From Lachnospiraceae bacterium (GTDB lineage Bacteria; Bacillota; Clostridia; Lachnospirales; Lachnospiraceae), in assembly GCA_017961385.1 (NCBI GenBank), contig JAGCXJ010000025.1:1-9101 (forward strand): DNA of 9,101 nt, read 5' to 3'. Positions within the stretch are counted from its first letter, which is position 1. Each line of letters opens with the position of its first letter. The notes under the pieces are model-generated. The model had not been told where the DNA came from and searched no databases. It was given only the letters and a program-made list of their open reading frames with translations. Positions 5,673-9,101 of the stretch are shown here, in pieces. Position numbers and translations under genes: made by a program.

Positions 5673-6107
5673 TCAGTTTTTCCTGCTGACCATGTAGACC
5701 AGGCTGATGAGTGCGCATATTATTGCGGGTATGATCGTAAACAGCTGTATCAGAAACGTCACATATCCTGCTCCCATCTCTGCCTTTGGTATCAGAGAGT
5801 ACGGAACCTCTATTAACGGAAAGATCAAAAACATGCATACCGTAAACAGTACATATGTCACCGTCCCGAACAGTCCGATCTCTGCCTTTCCCAGCCATTC
5901 GATGAATCTGTTGATCACAAAGAATACGGCAGGGACTATGACGACTGCCGCACCCGCAAGAATAAATATTCCTATAACAGTTACCGGTGCAATGCTTCTG
6001 TCTCCTGCTTTTGCCATGGCTAAAAGCTCGATAAGATATATGAGTACTGTGAGCAGAGCAGCCATTGCGACCGCCCCCGCGATTATCTTTGTCCTATTTG
6101 TTTTCAT
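5673..6107 (-). CDS. Four-helix integral membrane protein, 144 aa
   Basis: I do not recognise the family. Four hydrophobic segments are clear: about 7-31, 39-65, 77-99 and 113-139, with short loops (MAKAGDRSIAP, NRFIEWLGKAEIG, EVPYSLIPKAEMGAG). The basic N-terminus (MKTNRTK) and basic C-terminus (SRKN) predict both ends in the cytoplasm. There are no charged residues inside helices that would point to a transporter, and no catalytic motif. The start has GAGGGAG on the minus strand about five bases upstream, in the 24-base gap after paaK. Position between an aryl-CoA ligase and a chemoreceptor could mean a role in moving or sensing arylacetates or amino acids, but this rests on context alone. 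Confidence 0.8.
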   Translation of the reverse strand: MKTNRTKIIAGAVAMAALLTVLIYLIELLAMAKAGDRSIAPVTVIGIFILAGAAVVIVPAVFFVINRFIEWLGKAEIGLFGTVTYVLFTVCMFLIFPLIEVPYSLIPKAEMGAGYVTFLIQLFTIIPAIICALISLVYMVSRKN

Positions 6108-6131
6108 TTTTCTCCCTCTTTTCCCTTTTTT

Positions 6132-7373
6132 CTATTCTTCTCTGTGGTCAAATACTCTCTTGGTCTTTTTCTCAGAACGCGGCAGTGTGCCGACAGGAAC
6201 AACAGTTACACGAGGTGTTACATTCATCTTTGACTTGAATGCCTCCTTTATCAGATTGCCTGTCTTTTCGAAGTTGACTCTTCCTTCCGCCTCTGCGGTT
6301 ATAAGGATGACATCCTTGTTTATCTCATCATCGTGAGCGATGTTGATGTTGTATTCGCTCGAAACTCCGTCGATCTGTCCAAGAAGCTCCTCAACCTGAC
6401 TCGGGAACATGTTTACTCCGTGAACCTTGAACATGTCATCGCTTCTTCCGCGGATGATATCAAGTCTCGGATGCTTTGATCCACAAGGGCATTCACCGGG
6501 GATGATGCGTGAAAGATCGTGAGTCCTGAATCTTAACAGAGGTGCTCCCTCTTTCACAAGAGTTGTGATAACGATCTCGCCTTCCTCGCCGTCCTCTACG
6601 TTCTTTCCGGTCTCGGGATCTATGATCTCTATGTAGAGATAATCATCCCAGTAATGCATTCCCGTCTGCTTGTCGCAGTTTATTCCGATACCGGGTCCGT
6701 ATATCTCTGTAAGTCCGTATATATCATAGAGTTCGATACCCAGCTTGTCATGGATATATTCTCTCTTTTTCTCGCTCCATCTCTCCGAACCGATGACACC
6801 CTTTGTAAGGCAGATGTCCTTCTTCATATTTCTTTTCTCTATCTCCTCTGCAAGAAGGAGTGCGTATGAGGATGTTGCGCATATGACAGTGGCCTTAAGA
6901 TCGACCATCATCTGAAGCTGCTTCTCGGTATTGCCGGGTCCCATGGGGATAGCCATGGCTCCAAGTTTTTCACAGCCTGCCTGGAATCCTATTCCTGCTG
7001 TCCACAGTCCGTATCCCGGAGTGATCTGCAGTCTGTCCTTTGAAGTGATGCCCGCTGTCTTGTAGCATCTTGCAAACATCTCTGCCCAGTCATCAACATC
7101 CTTTGCCGTATAAGGTATGATGACAGGCTTTCCTGTCGTACCGCTTGATGAATGTATCCTTACGACCTCTTCATAGGGGACTGCCTGAATCCCCAGCGGA
7201 TATGCGTTTCTTAAATCAGCCTTGCTCGAAAACGGGATCTTTTCAAAATCCTCCTGTGATGCGCATCCGCTTATACCCAGGTCGCGGTAAAGCTTTCCGT
7301 AGTAGCTGTCTGTCTTTATCAGACGCTTGATCTGTGCATCTACCTGTCTTATCTGTGTCTCGTTAAGTTTCAT
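6132..7373 (-). CDS. paaK: Phenylacetate-CoA ligase family (aryl-CoA ligase, AMP-forming), 413 aa
   Basis: Member of the ANL adenylating superfamily, PaaK branch. The ATP loop is SSSGTTGKP (75-83), the A5-type motif YGLTEIYGPG is at 219-228, the ribose-binding Asp286 is in RFRTHD, the hinge is GRSDD (309-313), and the catalytic C-terminal lysine is in RSEKKTKR (399-406). Length is normal for the short PaaK forms. The enzyme joins phenylacetate or another arylacetate to CoA with ATP; run backwards it could conserve energy from arylacetyl-CoA. It overlaps the iorB stop by ATGA (7370-7373) with AAGGAG upstream, so the three proteins are made together. The iorAB-paaK set is a known partnership in anaerobes and archaea. 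It can serve arylacetate formation from aromatic amino acids, or reductive carboxylation of arylacetates back to aromatic amino acids. The true acid (phenyl-, indole- or hydroxyphenylacetate) is not readable from sequence. Confidence 0.92.
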   Translation of the reverse strand: MKLNETQIRQVDAQIKRLIKTDSYYGKLYRDLGISGCASQEDFEKIPFSSKADLRNAYPLGIQAVPYEEVVRIHSSSGTTGKPVIIPYTAKDVDDWAEMFARCYKTAGITSKDRLQITPGYGLWTAGIGFQAGCEKLGAMAIPMGPGNTEKQLQMMVDLKATVICATSSYALLLAEEIEKRNMKKDICLTKGVIGSERWSEKKREYIHDKLGIELYDIYGLTEIYGPGIGINCDKQTGMHYWDDYLYIEIIDPETGKNVEDGEEGEIVITTLVKEGAPLLRFRTHDLSRIIPGECPCGSKHPRLDIIRGRSDDMFKVHGVNMFPSQVEELLGQIDGVSSEYNINIAHDDEINKDVILITAEAEGRVNFEKTGNLIKEAFKSKMNVTPRVTVVPVGTLPRSEKKTKRVFDHREE

Positions 7374-7966
7374 ATCTTCTCCTTTTTACAGCCTATTTCG
7401 TATCCTGTCAGAAAGGCCTTTGTATTTGCATCAATAAACTTCTCTTTGACTCTTTTTTTTATCTCATCAAGTATCGTTTCTTTTTTAATCCCCAGTTTTC
7501 CAGATCCTGCTGCTACGCCAAGAAGCAGGATATTTAAAAACTTTACGGATCCGAGTTTTTCACACTCAAGGTTGCCGTCTACAAATATGCAGTTTACGTT
7601 CTCACTTAGATAAGCGACCATCTCAGTCCCGTCATATCCGCTCTTTGACAGAGATTCCGTTACGGGTTTTACGGGCGATGTATTTACGACTGCTATCCCG
7701 TCCTTTGAAAGATACTTTATATTTCTTACGACTTCCGAAGGTTCAAATCCTATGATAAGATCAGCCTTTTTATTCGGTATCAGAGGCGAGTAAGCCTCAT
7801 CTCCTATCCTGACATGGCTTGTGACAGGACCGCCTCTTTGAGCCATTCCGATAGTTTCTGCCGAATGGACCGTACTGCCCTCGGCCATGGCGCCTGCTGC
7901 GATTATCCTTGATGCCAGAACCGTTCCCTGTCCTCCGACACCGCAGATCAAAATATCCTTATTCAT
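7370..7966 (-). CDS. iorB: Indolepyruvate:ferredoxin oxidoreductase, beta subunit, 198 aa
   Basis: This is the gamma-type domain of 2-oxoacid:ferredoxin oxidoreductases. It has an N-terminal ILICGVGGQGT loop, the subunit signature ETIGMAQRGGPVTSHVRIG at about 38-56, then DLIIGFEPSE, and FLNILLLGVAAGSG near the C-terminal third. Length is typical for IorB. With IorA it forms a cytoplasmic enzyme that turns arylpyruvates plus CoA into arylacetyl-CoA, CO2 and reduced ferredoxin. A GTG at 7972 would add two residues, but it follows directly on the AGGAGG at 7972-7977, so the ATG at 7966 with five-base spacing is chosen. The gene overlaps the iorA stop by eight bases and paaK by four, showing tight co-translation. 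Confidence 0.93.
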   Translation of the reverse strand: MNKDILICGVGGQGTVLASRIIAAGAMAEGSTVHSAETIGMAQRGGPVTSHVRIGDEAYSPLIPNKKADLIIGFEPSEVVRNIKYLSKDGIAVVNTSPVKPVTESLSKSGYDGTEMVAYLSENVNCIFVDGNLECEKLGSVKFLNILLLGVAAGSGKLGIKKETILDEIKKRVKEKFIDANTKAFLTGYEIGCKKEKI

Positions 7967-9101
7967 TCGCACCTCCTATGGCATCTGCCGGGCATACCTG
8001 AGCGCAGAGGCTACATCCGCTGCACAGCGACTGATCGATAGTCACATGTCCGTCGCCCTGTATAAGTGCAGGACACCCTGTTTCACGTATGCACATGCCG
8101 CAGTTTATGCACTTGTCGCTTACATTACACTTTTTATCGAATCTTTCCAGTGCGATGCAGGGAGATTTGAATATGATCGCCTTTACACCTTTTATATCAG
8201 CACATTGTCTTACAGTATCGATAGCTTTGCTTAGATCGAGCGGATCTACTGTCACTATCTTTTCAAGTCCTATGCCCTCAAGTATCTTTTCTATGCTCAC
8301 GGCATTCACGACATGTCCCATCATGTTTCTTCCCGTTCCGGGATGAGGCTGGTGACCTGTCATCGCGGTCGTGGAATTATCTAAAATGCATACGGTTATG
8401 TCGGCTTCGTTGATCATCGCATTGACAACACCTGTAATGCCCGATGCAAAGAAAGTCGAATCTCCGATAAAGGCAAATGCCTTTCCCTTCTCATCCATGT
8501 GAGAAAAGCCCTGAGCCATTGTAACTCCGGCTCCCATGCAAAGACATGTATCTACCATATCAAGAGGCATTGCATTTCCCAGTGTATAGCAGCCGATATC
8601 TCCGCAGTAATATGTCTTTTTGCCTGCCATTGCCTTCTTTACCGCATAGAACGATGCCCTGTGCGGACAGCCTGCACAGAGTACCGGCGGCCTTTGAGGC
8701 AGCTTTGGCAGATGTTCGTCCGAAACTGTGATATCTTCGCTTATTTCAAGATACTTTTTAAGGATAGTCTTAACTATGTCCGCACTCAGCTCTCCCATGT
8801 GCGGTACATGGCCAGAAAGCTTTCCGAGTACCTTTATATCAAGAGCATGCTTTCCTGTCAGCTTGAGCAGCTGTTCCTCAAGGTAGGGGCTGAGCTCCTC
8901 CAAGCACATGACAGTTTCTGCTCCTTTGAGCTTATCGAGCATAAAGCTTTCGGGGAAAGGATATGCAGTCGCTATCCTGATCAGTTTTATATCAGGATGA
9001 TCCTTTAAAAACTCCTTGGCATACATGTAGCTTACACCGCTTGCAAGCACTGCCTTTTTTGAATCAGCTCCCTCGCATGTATTAAATCTGTATGAAGAAA
9101 G
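7959..9101 (-). CDS. iorA: Indolepyruvate:ferredoxin oxidoreductase, alpha subunit (C-terminal 380 residues)
   Basis: The frame is open to the right edge (first codons read LSSYRFNTCEGADSKKAVLASG), so the gene starts outside the window; the GTG at 9050 is not its start. Full-length IorA is about 600 aa, so roughly the last two thirds are here. Visible parts in order: the middle domain (ATAYPFP..., CLEELSPYLEEQL), the family motif CAGCPHRA (8655-8678), the thiamine-diphosphate site from GDS to DN (8376-8465), then two ferredoxin-like cysteine sets for [4Fe-4S] clusters, CxxCxxCx5CP (8073-8111) and CxxCxxCxxxCP (about 7992-8024). The subunit carries catalysis and electron transfer for oxidative decarboxylation of indole-, phenyl- or hydroxyphenylpyruvate. 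All cofactor motifs look intact. iorB starts inside its last codons. Confidence 0.94.
   Translation of the reverse strand, partial: LSSYRFNTCEGADSKKAVLASGVSYMYAKEFLKDHPDIKLIRIATAYPFPESFMLDKLKGAETVMCLEELSPYLEEQLLKLTGKHALDIKVLGKLSGHVPHMGELSADIVKTILKKYLEISEDITVSDEHLPKLPQRPPVLCAGCPHRASFYAVKKAMAGKKTYYCGDIGCYTLGNAMPLDMVDTCLCMGAGVTMAQGFSHMDEKGKAFAFIGDSTFFASGITGVVNAMINEADITVCILDNSTTAMTGHQPHPGTGRNMMGHVVNAVSIEKILEGIGLEKIVTVDPLDLSKAIDTVRQCADIKGVKAIIFKSPCIALERFDKKCNVSDKCINCGMCIRETGCPALIQGDGHVTIDQSLCSGCSLCAQVCPADAIGGANE
7972..7977 (-). promoter_or_regulatory. Ribosome binding site fixing the iorB start
   Basis: AGGAGG inside the last codons of iorA, five bases before the ATG at 7964-7966. It rules out the in-frame GTG two codons upstream, which directly abuts it. 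Confidence 0.65.

Noticed and set aside
5662..5898. Upstream extension of the 56-aa gene to a 135-codon frame
   Set aside because: This part overlaps the four-helix membrane protein gene in another frame and looks like random sequence; the strong ribosome binding site at 5665-5671 marks the real start.
5707..6336. A 209-codon open frame on the plus strand
   Set aside because: It is antisense to the four-helix membrane protein and the end of paaK. Its hydrophobicity mirrors the membrane protein, and no start signal precedes it.
8499..9008. A 169-codon open frame on the plus strand
   Set aside because: Antisense to iorA, with many Cys and His residues that come from the complement of the iorA codons; no start signal.
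1..9101. CRISPR arrays, insertion sequences, tRNA or rRNA genes, attachment sites
   Set aside because: I saw no regularly spaced repeats, transposase-like proteins, terminal inverted repeats or RNA gene sequences in the window.

Overview
The window looks like chromosome from an anaerobic, motile Firmicute, most likely a Lachnospiraceae member (Butyrivibrio/Lachnospira-like). Evidence: moderate G+C, strong AGGAGG-type ribosome binding sites, the pairing of indolepyruvate:ferredoxin oxidoreductase with a PaaK-type aryl-CoA ligase, a dCache chemoreceptor, and small lipoproteins of the sort common in rumen and gut clostridia. The assignment rests on protein style only; there is no rRNA or marker gene here.

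Layout. Almost everything is on the minus strand, so transcription runs from right to left. From the right edge to about 2388 there is one tightly packed co-directional run: iorA (5' end outside the window), iorB, paaK, a 144-aa four-helix membrane protein, a 56-aa single-helix membrane protein, a 669-aa chemoreceptor, a 171-aa lipoprotein, and a 2H phosphoesterase-like protein. Gaps are -8, -4, 24, 11, 45, 2 and 8 bases, which fits a single operon. It ends at a perfect 26-bp palindrome with T-runs on both strands (2358-2383), which also terminates the only plus-strand gene, a 74-aa membrane protein (2130-2354).

The 74-aa gene is divergent from a second minus-strand run: a 164-aa protein of unknown family, an orphan response regulator with a SARP/BTAD-like DNA-binding half, a 185-aa lipoprotein, and the first codons of another probable exported protein at the left edge. 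The two divergent units appear to share a compact promoter region of near-mirror symmetry (2061-2097).

How the genes may work together. IorAB interconverts arylpyruvates and arylacetyl-CoA using ferredoxin, and PaaK links arylacetyl-CoA to free arylacetate, so the first three genes form an aromatic amino-acid module that can run either way. The chemoreceptor later in the same run carries what appears to be the complete amino-acid-binding motif of dCache_1 domains. The operon may therefore couple aromatic amino-acid metabolism to chemotaxis towards an amino acid. Separately, the response regulator gene is followed at once by three 7-bp direct repeats at 11-12 bp spacing just upstream of the lipoprotein gene. 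That is the architecture of binding sites for OmpR/PhoB/SARP winged-helix regulators. These two links are the most interesting hypotheses in the window.
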